Source: Phoenix dactylifera
Taxonomy: Eukaryota; Streptophyta; Magnoliopsida; Arecales; Arecaceae
Length of the DNA: 64,000 nt
Assembly (NCBI RefSeq): GCF_009389715.1
Contig: NC_052399.1
Span: forward strand, 29,149,146 to 29,213,145
Direction: 5' to 3'
Part shown: piece by piece, positions 46,969 to 60,200 of the stretch
How the letters are laid out: every line of letters starts with the position of its first letter
Numbering within the stretch: position 1 is the stretch's first letter
Notes under the pieces: generated by a model
Seen by the model: only the letters and a program-made list of their open reading frames with translations
Told to the model about the DNA's origin: nothing
The model's database searches: none
Program-made: the position numbers and the translations under genes

Positions 46969-49900
46969 CATTCTCCCGCTTCTGTTTCTGATGCCTGCCG
47001 CCAAGCCCTAAACCTCTTTTTCTTTTGTTAGGAAGCCCTAGAGGTTTAAAAACTACTATATAATTTATCAAACAATCAGGGATGGATTAAGGAGTTCAAA
47101 ACCAACTCAGTAAAGAAGGGTGAAAATAAGTTTTCTAATAAAGTTCATTGTTTCGCTACCCTATTCAAAAGTTATGATATTGAGTTACGATCTGGAAAGG
47201 CTTGATAGATTTGTATTGAATATGAAAATCCTTTACAAGTTGCTAAAGTCAGATATAAGTACTATAGAATATATAACAAATAAGTAGCAAGTAGCAAGTA
47301 CTATAGAATATATGACAAATGAGATCAGAAACGATAGTCTCTCTATTAGAAAAATTATATGAATATAGTGTGAAATATTGGAAATTTTCATCTTGAAATT
47401 GGGGACAATATTGGTCTATTGTATTGGTTGGGTACTTACAAAATATAAGAGACGTTTTGGCGAGGTTTGAGAAATAGACGCTTGTCATACAGAGCACAAA
47501 AAACATTTTTCTAATAAAATTTGTTTATTATTTGGTTTTCTTTAATATCTTAATTATTAGATATTTTTTTAATATCATCATTTCATTTAGATTAAGAAAT
47601 ATCCAAATAAAGTAAAAGAACACAATGTTTATGCCCAAGTCCTTTTCAATATATATATATTTAATCATGCATTTTTAGTGCACTATGCATGCAAAACCAC
47701 TTGCGCCAATGCATGCTGATTGTGTGGGTGATGCCGGTGGAGTGAAAAAATATATTTTCTTGCTTTAAAGTTTTAGAAATGAGAGAACGGTTGGTATCCC
47801 CTTAATATCATCTTCATTCTAGAATTAGGAGATTCGTACAACCTTTATGATTAGTGTAAAAAATGTCCTATAAATGCCACCTTACATGAAGTTTGGGGCG
47901 TTACATGGCTATATCCAAAAAATAATAATAACATGTTGCTATAACTCTTCAAGGAAGAGATGAGGATAACATCACAAATTTGACAGTCTATTTGGCACAT
48001 TACAGGAATAAATAAAAATCATTAGTTTGTTTGGGGAATCACATCATGTGCATTGTATGTGTTTATACTTCAGCTCAATTATATAGTTAGCCAGCCATTC
48101 TACCCTAATTTGCACCGGGTCATGATAGAGCGATACAAAAACTCATCAAACTAAGAGGAATCAATCACCTTAATATTTTATTTTATTTTATTTTTACTTA
48201 GACGGGCGGTTGTGCCTTGATGTAAATACATTCGAGAAAATTAGAAAATAATATGTCCCTAAAGCCCTCGGCATTTGTGCGTGAGTAGTCCATACCTTAT
48301 TACTTTTTCCTTGAGATGATATGGCAAGCCAATATATGGTGTTGAAAAGTCGTCACAGGAAGTGCAGCAACTGTTTGATGTTCAAAATGAACAATAAAAT
48401 TCTGCTACCATCAGTTCTGTATAGATTTTTGTTTCCTCCTTTTTGACTCCATATCATCAGCGTTCTCGTTTGGTGGAGCCTCTTTTCTATGCTTCCCGAG
48501 ACACAGATCTCCTCAGCCTAGAAAAACTAAAGCGAATGGAATGGAGACCTGAGTATCCAAGGCGAAGTCCTCCTCCAATCCAATCTGCCGCTTGATTCCT
48601 CTTCCGATAGACGTGTGATCTTGAGAAACATGATAGACCGCTTCCGATAAAGGATTGGAATTCGTGTGGTATGTGATCACGCGAGACACAGCAAGCTGTA
48701 TTAATCCTTATGATAGCTCTGTGTAATATATGAGCGACCGTGATTGAAAAATTGAACCTTTCCCGTACAATCTGAGATATAAAACTCGAAAACGAAGTCT
48801 CACTGGAGCTGGGGCCGAGTCATCTTCTCTTAGCGGACCAGCCATAATGAGAGACAGGGAGATGATTGCTTTATAACAATGAGTACGCGGCTGGCCGAGC
48901 TAATGTGGCAATAAATGATCAAACCTAGCGGTGACGTGGTCAGTGGTCTTCAGGCCACTGAAATTTTTGGATGGATCAGATCTGTTGTTGAGCTGATGGA
49001 TCAGTCCAACCACGAGCTGTTGCTCATAAATATATCTATTATTTTTTTATTTATTTTTGTGCATATTGGTTCATGGTTGAATTTAAGATCTATTGAATAC
49101 CGGTCGGTTCGATGCCGATTAGTTTCAAACCTGATTGATTGTGGGCACTATAGCATTATTGCCCGTTGACTGATAAGTACCGATTCAACAGTTTTTGGTT
49201 GGACTTAATCAGTTATTGGATTCTAGTCCAATTAATATTTTTTTATTTTTTATGTAATAATCATAAAAACTGTTGATTGGTAGCTATTGTTGCGTCCATT
49301 GGGGCCATCAAAGGCGTTCGAAATTCTAATATCGATGCGTGAGGAAAGAGAAATTTGAGGTGAACGTCTCTTTCCTGCTGGAGCAGAACAGCTTCTGCTT
49401 TTTTGCTTCTTTTTATGGTCAAAATTCATCATTAGGTGGGCAATTGGTATGAACTGACAAAAGCCTGTGCCAGAAGATACATAGGGAGAGGGAATTAATA
49501 GGTCAGTACTCCAACTCAGAACATGAGAAGGAAAAGCTCGTAATGTGAACGGATTAACGGAACGGACGGCTGGAATATTCTGATGAAGTTGTTCTTTTTT
49601 TTAAAATTTTTTTGGGGGGATAAGGGAAGGTTTTAAGCCTTTCACAGTAACTGAAGCTTCCAAGGCTTCAGTTCCGGTTGATCAATTGATATTGACAACT
49701 CGTGATAATGGAGTCCACTGCGACTGGATATGCCACATCATTTGCACTGTAGATTTTTCTGGTTTTTTTGACATTAGTTCTTGGCATATGGGAACAACCT
49801 TTAGAGAAAGTAATGCTATCTATGATTTCAGCGAAAAATAACATAAAAAAACACAAGGTATTTGCAAGAAGTGTCGCAAAAGAAAAAAAGAAGCAATTGG

Positions 49901-50056
49901 GAGCCCTTACATGTGAAAAGTATGATAATCTAGATGCATAAAACAATTCAAGTTGCTATTCTAATGCAAACTATTTGAATTTTTTTCTATAATTTTTAAT
50001 TTATTTCTATAATTAAGAAACGCTATATATTCTCTTGAAACCAAACAGTATTTTTA

Positions 50057-50060
<4 letters not shown>
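46969..50060. other. Intergenic DNA, no gene seen
   Basis: AT-rich. A short direct duplication around ACTATAGAATATAT occurs at about 47268 and 47318. No frame matches a known family. Confidence 0.5.

Positions 50061-50115
<55 letters not shown>
50061..50115 (+). repeat. (TA)n microsatellite
   Basis: About 55 bases of TA repeat. Confidence 0.97.
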
Positions 50116-50118
<3 letters not shown>

Positions 50119-52178
50119 AAACTTTGTTTTTGGTTAACAAAGGGGAGCAATAGAGGTGTCTGAATTAAAAAGTCAGAATATACCTTTTACTATATAATCA
50201 TCCTGTCCATTCTTTTTTTTTTTAAGGATTAAAATAATAAAAATCATTGGGTTTTCTGAAAGAATTTTTTTTCATTAAAATATTTTCTCTAGAAAATTGA
50301 TGCATGCGTATATGATATTTAGGAAGGTAGTTTTTGCACGCTTGGTCACATTCCATAGTTTTGGTTGAGCGCTTACTTTTCTTAAAAAAAAAATTTGTGT
50401 AAAATATTTTTTTTACTTTAATAAAAAATTCTAATCCCATTCTATCTAAAAGTTTAATGGTTTTTTTGAAAATAAAAATGTCAATTTTCAGCCAATAGAA
50501 ATTAAAGTTTTGTATGTCATATATAGATTTTTTTTCTAAAAAATATATGAATCTTATTCATATGAAAAAGCTATTTTCATATCTCTCTTTTGAAAACTGC
50601 AATCAAACATAAGTTATTTCTTTTTTTTTCTTGCGTAAACAAAACGAGTTCATAGTATTATAACCACTCTAACACTTTTTTAATTATTATTGTAATACAT
50701 AATTTAGTATTATAATGATAAATAATATTTGTTGTTTTATTTGAATCTGCTAAGCGTATTAGAGCCCTTGCATGTACTATTGCTCAGAAAGCAGCGGTAT
50801 TTCAATTAGCCGGCCACGTGGTCGATGGTTGGTGGTCCAATGGCGGATTTGGTTTTCGTCGGGGAAAACGACCGTATACCGCAAGAAATGAAAAGTTTCT
50901 AAAGGCTAATCATGTGCCTGGGAGCTGGGACTAATGTATATCACATGGACTCCTGGCTCCTAAGCCAATGGACGACCGCCAAATACGTCCTTCCCCCCCT
51001 TGGATCCATGCTTAAATTGGACGAAAATGGACCTCAATTCTGGCGCGTAACGAGCTTCAAAAAATTGCCATTGGAGATGCACGCCTGGCCAAACTTATTT
51101 CCCTGGCGCGCACGATGGCGTTAATGCCTTGAACCAATCCTCTCACAGCACCGGGCATCCAACCTGTAAGTTTGGGCCGCATTACATTACCATAAAAATA
51201 TACGAACTAGAGTTGGATCGACCAAAGATAGCACCCAACTTGCCAGCTAATTTTTAAAACAATCCAGACAATGCTAAAAAAAAAATTCCATCGTCTCAAA
51301 AAATAATTCATCAGAGCCATAATAGCTTGAATTGAATCATTTCAACTTGAATAGAATTGTGCCCTCGTAACTCAAGTTGGGTCGAACTTTTAAACCATAC
51401 CCGATTTAAAATTTGAATAAGAAAATATGATATGTACATGACTCTAATGAAACCAGATCAGATTGTGATTGCTCAATAAGCCACATCGAACTTGAGGTTG
51501 ATATTATTCGAGACCCATCTTCCGAACAAATGAAAGGTTCAGAAATTAGCTTCAACCACCATATTTATTTCAGGCAAAGATAAAGGAAGACAATTTCATG
51601 ATAGAGAGGTGTTCTCATGGAATTAAAGTATCATACATGACAAAGAATGGCAATGCCATAACACTATACTAATATCTCCTTTTAATTAGATGTGGTGACA
51701 TAGTGCAAGGGCGTTGCTATAATTCAAGAGGGTAGTTGCAATGGTCAATTTGCAATATGTAAAGCTGGTACACAATCAATGCTGGTAAACAAAGAAGGAA
51801 TAGTGGACCGCCATTGCATTTCCCTATCCATTGACAACCTTTTCTCCATCCATTAGAAGCGGATGTACACGATCTATGAGATAGAACTTTCTCAAGTAAA
51901 ACCCCTATGAAAATAATAATCATCGGTCATTATTATTTCGAAGAGATTCTTTAGATTCGACTTGCATTTGTTTCTCCACTGCTGTGCCGTCTTTTTTCTC
52001 ATAACTCTAATGGTAATGCTCATGTGAGATTAGTATGAGCAGCCGATATACCAAAATAATAATAATAATAATAACCTTATCATGTGTTTCATGAATCATG
52101 AGTCATGACCAATGGTATCCTTGCGTAAATCTTGGAGCATAATCGTCCATTTATCCCCAATACCCTTTACTCCCATTA
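50116..52178. other. Intergenic DNA, no gene seen
   Basis: A CACGTG-type G-box core lies at 50814-50819. An AAT repeat is near 52055-52072. No gene or element was recognised. Confidence 0.5.
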
Positions 52179-52336
52179 GAAAAACCCGGGTAGTTCTAAA
52201 TACACCCCCCCTATTGCTCAGGACACCCCCCAAAAATTAAAAAAAAAATATCCAAACTAACCTTTAGTGTAATTACCATATTGCCCTTGAAATTTTTTCA
52301 GTACACCCCCCTTCCTCCTCCTCCGTTTCGTGCTCC

Positions 52337-52460
52337 GTTCGGCACTGGATCGCCGAACAAAATACTTCTGTTCGGCTGAACGGTGCCGAACAGAAGGCTT
52401 CTGTTCGGCGATCCAGTGCCGAACAGACCTTCTGTTCGGCAACCCTCAACCGAACAGAAT
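52337..52460. repeat. Palindromic GCCGAACAGAAG subrepeat cluster
   Basis: A perfect 23-bp inverted repeat pairs 52337-52359 with 52402-52424. Between and around it, CTTCTGTTCGGC and its complement GCCGAACAGAAG occur repeatedly in both orientations. It can form a strong hairpin. Subterminal repeats of this kind in DNA transposons often bind transposase; that role is inferred here. Confidence 0.9.
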
Positions 52461-52469
52461 CCTTCTGTT

Positions 52470-53095
52470 TGGCGGAGGGGAGGGGAGGAGGGGTAGGAGG
52501 GTGGGGAGGAGGCGGCGGAGGGGGGAGGGGTAGTTGGAGGAGGGGGAGGTGGAGGAGGAGGAGGAGGAGGGGGAGGTGGAGGAGAAGGGGGAGGAGGGGT
52601 AGGAGGAGGAGGAGGAATGGGAGCAGGGAGGAATAGGGGGTGGAGGAGGAGGCAAAGAAGGGGGAGAAGGCGGAGGGGGATGCAGAGTAAGAGGGGATGG
52701 GGATGGGAGGCGGAGGTAGAGGGGTGGAGGAGTAGGAGGAGGGAGGAGGGAGGAGGAGGAGGAGGGTGAATAGGCGGAGGAGGAGGGGAGAGGGATGAGG
52801 GGGAGGCAGAGGTGGGCGGGAAGAGGGGGAGGGGGAGGAGGAGGATGAGGAGGGGGGAGGAGGAGGAGGCAGAGGCGGGGCGGAGGAGGAGGGGAGAGGG
52901 ATGAGGGGGAGGCAGAGGTGGGCGGGAAGAGGAGGAGGGGGAGGAGGAGGAGGCAGAGGCGGGGCGGAGGAGGAGGGGAGAGGGATGAGGGGGAGGCAGA
53001 GGTGGGCGGGAAGAGGGGGAGGGGGAGGAGGAGGATGAGGAGAGGGGTGGAGGAGGAGGAGGCAGAGGCGGGGGGTGGGGAGGGTGGGGGTAATT
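52470..53095 (+). repeat. Purine-rich GGA tract with internal about 100-bp repeats
   Basis: About 600 bases of mostly G and A on the + strand (GGAGGAGG motifs). CGGAGGAGGAGGGGAGAGGG recurs at 52775, 52881 and 52975. Open frames across it on both strands (Pro/Ser- or Arg/Gly-rich) are products of the repeat, not genes. Confidence 0.93.
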
Positions 53096-53225
53096 TAGGA
53101 ATTTTTAATTTTTTAGGGGTGTCCTTAGCAAATAGGGGGGTGTAGAGAGTATTTAATTTTTTTTTAATTTTTGGGGGGTGTCCTGAGCAATAGGGGGGGT
53201 GTATTTAGAACTACCCGAAAAACCC

Positions 53226-54218
53226 TGCTAATTCTAAGCCCAACGGATGCCCGGTGAGTCTCGTGCTTTCGCTTTCCCCGTAGCAACCGCAAGTGGAGGG
53301 GGGTGATTCCTCGTCCCTCGATACTCTTCACTTCTAATCCTCCGCCCCTCGAAAGCAACAAATCCGTCCCTTCTTAGTCTCCTTAGAGATCGCAATCCAA
53401 TCGGCATTTAATCCTCGATCTGGATCTCATAGAATTTTGAAAGATCCTCCTTTCGTCATTTCGTCGAGTAATTGATGGTGGGTATTGTTTCGAATTGCTC
53501 TTTTTCGATGTCCCGAGGCTCTTTGGTCGGTTCTCTTAAGCTAGGGTTGTGGAGGAGTTTATACGCGTGATTCTAGTGTGTTTGTTTGGTGGTTTGGAAG
53601 GTTTGGCCCGAGAAGTCATCGGGGATTTCGTTGTTCTTCAGGTGAGGATTCGTTTTATGTTTGGAGATGTTAGTCTTCTTGCTGTGATTTCGTTTAGATA
53701 TCCATTTCTTATATCTGTAACTATTAGCACTCGTTTTCCCCTTTCGTAGAAGTTAGGATTCGCATGGTCTCTTCTTGTGGCGGGACTTTTAAGTTCAATA
53801 TCGATTTTTCTCTGGTTCGGAAATATATGCTTTCTTGAATTTTTTTTTTTGGAACTCTTTTTTCTTCTGTTTTGATCCAAAATAGTAGTTTCACAGCTTC
53901 TCTTATTGATAGGACATGCTGAAGACTCCACAAAGTTTCTTTCTTTCATCTTTTTCTTTGTTAGTTAGTTTAAATTAGGTTTTTTTTTTTTGGTTGGAAT
54001 TGCACTCAATACTGAAAGTTTGAATTAAACTTTGCAGTTTCTTTTGCTGCAGTCAGACTCACTACATGTGAAGGGATAGTTTGGTATTTGAGTCACTTCA
54101 CAGCTTCGGGAATACGTTGAGAAGAGAGGCTTTTGCATGGCTTTGCGAGGTTATATGATTCCTATTCTGCTCCAAGTTGAACTTTTTGACTCATGTTAGG
54201 GAGGTGATTGTTATTATT
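53226..54218 (+). promoter_or_regulatory. 5' leader and putative 5'-UTR intron of the BRCT gene
   Basis: CT-rich leader-like sequence begins right after the Mutator-type element. A good donor (TTCAG|GTGAGG at 53642) and acceptor (TGCTGCAG ending 54052) suggest a 5'-UTR intron at 53642-54052. The remaining leader runs to the ATG at 54219. The transcription start is not known. Confidence 0.5.
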
Positions 54219-57200
54219 ATGAGTGGTGGTAGAGTGGAAGTGGTCACCAGCACTGGCTGTTCAAGGTTCTTTGTTGGTTCCTCCACTTCCATTCCCTCAC
54301 TGAATTTTCTGAGACCCACTGAGATGATGTCCCCGGCTTCTTCAGCCCCCCCGGAGTCTGAACCTAGAGTTCCGTCAGTTGTGGGCCCTTTTACTGGTCT
54401 TGTCATATGCGTCACGGGGCTCTCTAAAGGTAATTACAGATTGCACCTCCCATCTATATGTGCTAATTTCCCTTCTATTTTGCTCTCTTTTTTCCTATTG
54501 TCCCCCTCCCCTGTAAGTTCCATAAGCGCATCACTATAACTGCCTCTGAAGAAAAAAAAAAATATTGTTTGATTACCCACTTAGCTGTTTTTCTGTCTTT
54601 ATCCAACGGATGTTTGTCTTTGTGCATTACGGAACATCTAGAAGTACCAGTAGTGCAAAAATGGTCTGGATGAAGGGTAGTCTACCTTTGGAAGTTCAAC
54701 TTTTAACAGGTGGTTCAATTCATAGAGTGACTACATGCCACATGATGCATAGATCCTACAGTTGCCTCTAGATTACTGTAAGCCTGTTCTTATGGTGCAT
54801 CACACCAAGAGCACTGTTCTATATGCTACTTTTTGCGTCCAATGTGTTGGTTCCAATTGACTTAGAAGTTTCCCGTGTCTTTAGAAAACCATGGTCGTGA
54901 AGCTTAGTCCAAACAAAGTTACGATCTTACCATAGTAAGATCAGTTTGTGGATCAGTGGATCCATCAACTACTGGTCAATTTTGAGTCACTTACATTGGA
55001 AGCAATGTGCCATCACCATTTAAGGTATATGGATGGTTTTTGCCTGTAGAATACTGTAAGATTGTCCTTCTATGTTCACTGACCACTTGACATGCCGAGA
55101 GCACTGATAGTGGACTAGGTTCTTCAACCCTAGAAATCTATTGGTTGAAGGGATCTTCAAGATAGTTACCTCGAGGAACAAGTTTGGGAAATAATGACCT
55201 TTATGCCTCGAGTCATTTTGTTCACAGTTTTCAAATGATCTCCCAACAAAAATTTGGCATTTTATGAGGCCTGATGGATAGTTGCTAGGCCTTGGGGGCA
55301 AAAAGCAAGTAGCTCTCCACAAAGTTGTTCAGTGCATAGCTAACTTGTGCTGTCACTTAGTCCAATGTGTCACAACCTCTTAGTAGCCAACTGATATATT
55401 ATGCACCTTCTGTCTAACCCCAAATCCCGAAAGCTTCTATGTGTTAAGTGCTCATAGGTGACAATACTAGCATGCTCTTTCCTACTTGTCAATCGACCTT
55501 CTAGGTTCATGGTAGGCTATCCTCTTGTTCAAAGTTTTCTTGGATAAAGATTCTGCTTATTTTGTAGAAGGCTCATTTCAGATTGAGGGCTGGTCTGTAA
55601 TGTTTGCACATGTTCTTAAAAGTAACTTAATTTATCATTTGAAGTGCTGACCATGCATAGATGCAATAGTACCCTTTTGATTTTGTTTTTGGGTTGTAAC
55701 TTGTGAATGGAATTGCTTGCAATCATTATTTGTTCAAGACCATTACATAATGGCTATTCTATAATTGCTTTCATATTGTGAAAACCAGAATTGCATGACT
55801 GATCTCATGGTGAGTCTATGCACAAAGTTTGCTTCATGTGGTTATGAACATCTCTTTATGCAACTGGAACTATATTTTGATGTTAACCTGACTCACCATG
55901 ATAACTTGTGCCTTTTAGTCAAACAGGCTGGTCTAGCATGTTGCAGGACAATCTGGTCATTGTACTTGTATTTTTTTTAAAAGGTTAAACATAATAATCT
56001 CTCTAAAGCATTTTCTGTGACAATCAGAAAGTATCAATGCCTTACATTTACTCTTTTAGATGCATTGCTCGTTGATTGCTGTATCCTGTCTTGTCCTTGA
56101 CACAACTAAAACCACAGCATAGGAATGTCGGGGACAATAGATGTCATACTTATTTCTATCAAAAGACAAACAAAAAAGCGATGTTGTGATTCTTTCTTTT
56201 CCCATCCATGATACCTTTGCTGGGTTTTGATTTTAGAATTAGAAGTTGTAAATATACTTTTGACCTAAGTGTGCTCTGGGCTTGTACTCAAGCAACTGAG
56301 AATGAATCACAACCATTATAGAGTCTCAAGCAAATGATGATGCATTACAACCACTATAGAGTTGGAGTGCGTTATAGAGGTCTGTTAATAGGGTGTTCTT
56401 TGTAACTTCATTTTCTGCTAAAATCATCTGCATAAGTATTTGTGTGGGTCGGTCAAAGTTCCCACTTCATCATGTTTACTTTCTGTTAGATCACTATGAC
56501 TGAACCACTTTCTTGCAGCTTTTTTTTCTGTCCAGGATTTGTACGCAGTTCATTTTGACTTTATCATATTACAGTTCTCTTGACCGTGATGCCTCTTCAT
56601 TTAAACATTTGATAAAACTTTTTTTTTTTGGGTGACAGAAACAAGAAACCAAGTCATGGCTGCAACAGAGAGACTCGGTGGCCAATATAGTGCCAGTTTG
56701 CATCCTCAGTGTACTCATCTTGTGGTCCAGATATCCTATATAATAGCAAAAATATCTGTTTCTATTTTTGGTGGATCTGATTTTTCAAAATCTCAAATAT
56801 AATTGAAACATTTTTTATTTTTTACTTGTTAACATTGTATTAGAATGCAAATATTGGACTCTATGGGCCCTTAACAATTCTACAGCTTTGGTGGACGCAA
56901 GTTTGAACATGCATTGAAGTATGGATCGAAAAATGGGCTATTAGTTGTTAGACTGGGCTGGTTTGTTGACAGTGTTCGGAGGAACAGTGAGTATTAATTA
57001 AATGATATTGTTTCGACTTTCTTTGTGCTGATGTAATTGCAGAAAGAGCATGCAATTATTTAGCATTGCTTACACTGTAACTATGGAGTTCATAAAAGTT
57101 TGATTTGATTTCTAGCATCTCTATTGATTTGGACATAGTGGATATATCTTTCAGCCATTTACGGTCTAAAGCATTATATGGTGAATTATGGCTGTCAAAA

Positions 57201-60200
57201 TGTGGAGTTGAAATATGAACAAGCAAACTACTTTTAATTCTTGTAAGCTTGTCTGTTCATATTGATCTATATTTGTTTGTTGGTTCCGTTTGCAACAGTG
57301 AGGCTAAACGAATCTCTCTATAGCATTAAAAGTGTTGGCGAGAGTGGCTTACCATTAGGGGAGTTCAACCGACTTGTTGAGCTCCCTGGCAGTGAAAAAT
57401 CCTGCCTTCCTGCCATAGCCTTTGGGGATGAAAGGTCTTCCAACACAGCTGGGCAACCTCATCTACCTTCTTCTGTAAAAGAGCTAAGGGCTGGTGGATC
57501 TGTTTTATCGAACGATTGCATCTACATTGATTCAGGAGTATCATATGAACTGAAGAAGAAGGTAGAATTTGACTTGTATGAAGTATTACTTTATTCCTAT
57601 TATATTGTAGTGGATCGTGTTACAATTTTTATTTTCCATTCATTTTAGATGGATCTATCTGCATTCAAATCATTCTTTTCTTTTTTACATTATTCATTTG
57701 AATGGATCTTTATGCTGAACTTCTTTACTGCATAAGGAATATGATATGTCTGTTTTGTAAGACCTTCAATGTGTTCTTTGACCATTGACTTTGATTTTGT
57801 TTGTGTCTATATAGTCATCCATTTTGATGAACCATGTTGCAGTTTTGGCAACTGGCATTATAAGAAAACAAACTATGTATTTAAGATATAAATGATAATA
57901 TTTTGAGCAAGGTACGCTGACTCGTTATTGGGCTCTGTACTGGTGCCATCCTATCATTATATTAGTACACTCGGTATGGAGGCCGGTTCGGCGTACGGAG
58001 TATTGGTACGCTGCCCATATCGTTCAATTTGGTATGGTATGGTATACTATGATTTTGAGACTATAAACAATTGAGTGTTGGAGGTGTTTATTTGAAAAAA
58101 CTCGGTGTACAATGTAAGCAAAATATCATCCATATTAGTTAAGACAAACTTCAATTTTACTATACCCACCAGTGTTTCCCCCCACTTTTTCATATGAAGT
58201 TTGTCTTAGATGTCTAAAAGCAGTGGATTTGAGAACTCATATTAAGGTGAGTGAATGGGTGCATTCCTAACAACAGTTATGTGGAATATTCAAGTTTGAG
58301 TCCTAGTCCCTTCATCTTTTAGTTTAAATAGTTAAATAAACCTCATAGGCCTCGAGCATGAGCTTAGGCTTCTGCTAAAAATTTGTCATTACAAGCCACA
58401 AGGGCACTTTAGGTGCATTTTGTACTTCGCGCATGGCATTAACTTAGATGTGCAAGGTGCTTTATTTGCTTAGGTGCTTGGGGCTTAGGTGGCTAGGTAA
58501 CTTGCTTTGGTGGGTTAAAAGCTTGGGGGTCTATAGATAGACTAATGTGGCATTAAGGTCTTGACCATGATATGTAGTCGACATTCTATTTTGTAACTTC
58601 TAAGCAAGGACTTAAAATCTGGTTAGGAACCTGTACTGGTCACAGGCTGCGATCATATGTACCAAGATATGGGGTTGGCATGGGGTAGAACCTATTGGTT
58701 CAAATGACCTAGGAAAAATTGTACTGAGTGGTATGGTACTATGGGTCGACATAAGGCCAAAATTTATTTGCAAAACCATCCGAAGAGATGTCATGTACTA
58801 GTTCCCAACTGGCGTGGTATGTATTAAGCGATACATGGGCCATATAAGTTTCTGAAAACTAATGCTTTTGATTAAGGTCAAGGTTTTCGGGATTCGTACT
58901 TTGACTCGTACCAGGTAGCAAGTTGGTATATTACAATACCTTGTCATACCGACACATGTGTACGTAGCAGTTTATCAGTTTGCAGGTACCAAAAATTTTT
59001 CAACCAAATAATCGCAAATTTCAGATATTCTAGCTTGTCTTACTCTTTGAATTCTAGAAAAAAAAGATCTTTCTTACAGAAAGAGGGAAAAAATGAAATA
59101 CTAACAATTTCTAACTATCGGATAGAGGTGGGGCACAAGATCAAAATGCTCTAGGGTTCATTGAAGATGAACAACCACGATGGTGCCTTGATCCGGTCCT
59201 TGGTGAAGCGCTTCATGCACCACAGGTCCTCTGCACATGATAGCCTCCCCTAATGGGGAGTCAGCACCCCTCCTGAACGCCGAGGATAGATCTGGAACCA
59301 ACAAGATTCGGAGCCAACAATCCACTGCATGCATCATTCATGCTAGCTCTATCCACAACCATGATGCCTCCCACTCTTCTCTCCCTCTCTCCCTCCCCTT
59401 ATCTCTCCCCCTATTCTCCTACCAACCATCATTGAAGAAGGCGAAAAAGGGTCAGGAAGCTCTTTTTATTTGACGGGGCTTGGGAGCTGAGACATTTGGG
59501 TGAGCCTGGAGATGTTGATTAATATGATTCCAAATTGGGCGAAACCATTTGGTTTAGCCCAATTTGGCCTGGTTCATCTCACTGTGCCCCTTTGGAAGCC
59601 TGAACCATCTCGGTTAAGTCCCCCTCCGGTATAGTGCACAGCAGTTCGGGGTTGTTCGACGTACATTGATTAGGGTGGATATTATAGAGGGGAGAAGCGA
59701 AGCTTTTGAACAGTTAGTTGTGGTGAGAAAGCTTGCTATGCTGAAGTCATCAAGTTTTTGATGGATGTTCTTTTGCTAAAGCTCCTTTTTCATGTGAATG
59801 GCCATGGCATTACTACCCCCTTAAGCAACACCCGCGACTTCATGTGAAAGGCCTTGTTTTGGCTTATTCTAGTTCATGGGGACAACAGCAAGTTGCTTCT
59901 AGTATAGTTGTACTGTGTTTATTTAATCAGCTATTAAATAGCAATCATCCCTTTGCTATTCCAAACTGAAAATAAGTCCCTAAGAGGTTATCCATAATTT
60001 GTGTACATGATTAGGTTTAGCTAATGGATGCTTTGAGGTTTGGGCATCAGTTTCTTGTATTCCATGAATGTTTTTGCTTGAGCTATGCATATAGACCTTA
60101 GTTGCCAGAGATGTGGGTGTGGGAAAATGAATATTTTAGAAACACCTGAAATGAGGAAGCCTTTAGGAAACAGGTTGGTGCTTGAGATTCATAGAAGATT

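Larger units (their letters stand above)
52179..53225. mobile_element. Non-autonomous Mutator-type element with long TIRs
   Basis: The element spans 52188-53216 (1029 bp). Its ends are perfect inverted repeats of about 60 bp, starting GGGTAGTTCTAAATACACCC on the left and as the complement on the right. It is flanked by the 9-bp duplication GAAAAACCC at 52179-52187 and 53217-53225. A 9-bp duplication with long TIRs fits Mutator-like elements. No transposase frame is present. The inside holds a palindrome cluster (52330-52470), a purine-rich tract (52470-53095), and a second, partial copy of the right TIR at 53110-53145. Nearly perfect TIRs and duplication suggest a recent insertion. It ends about 1 kb upstream of the BRCT start codon. 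Confidence 0.9.

Noticed and set aside
52446..53145. Pro/Ser-rich and Arg/Gly-rich open frames in the purine tract
   Set aside because: They arise from GGA repeats and lie inside a mobile element.
54177..54218. Earlier non-ATG start for the BRCT gene
   Set aside because: It begins with TTG; the first ATG at 54219 fits the conserved start.
56884..56888. AG acceptor two bases downstream of the AC end in the BRCT gene
   Set aside because: Using it puts the next exon out of frame and reaches a stop within a few codons.
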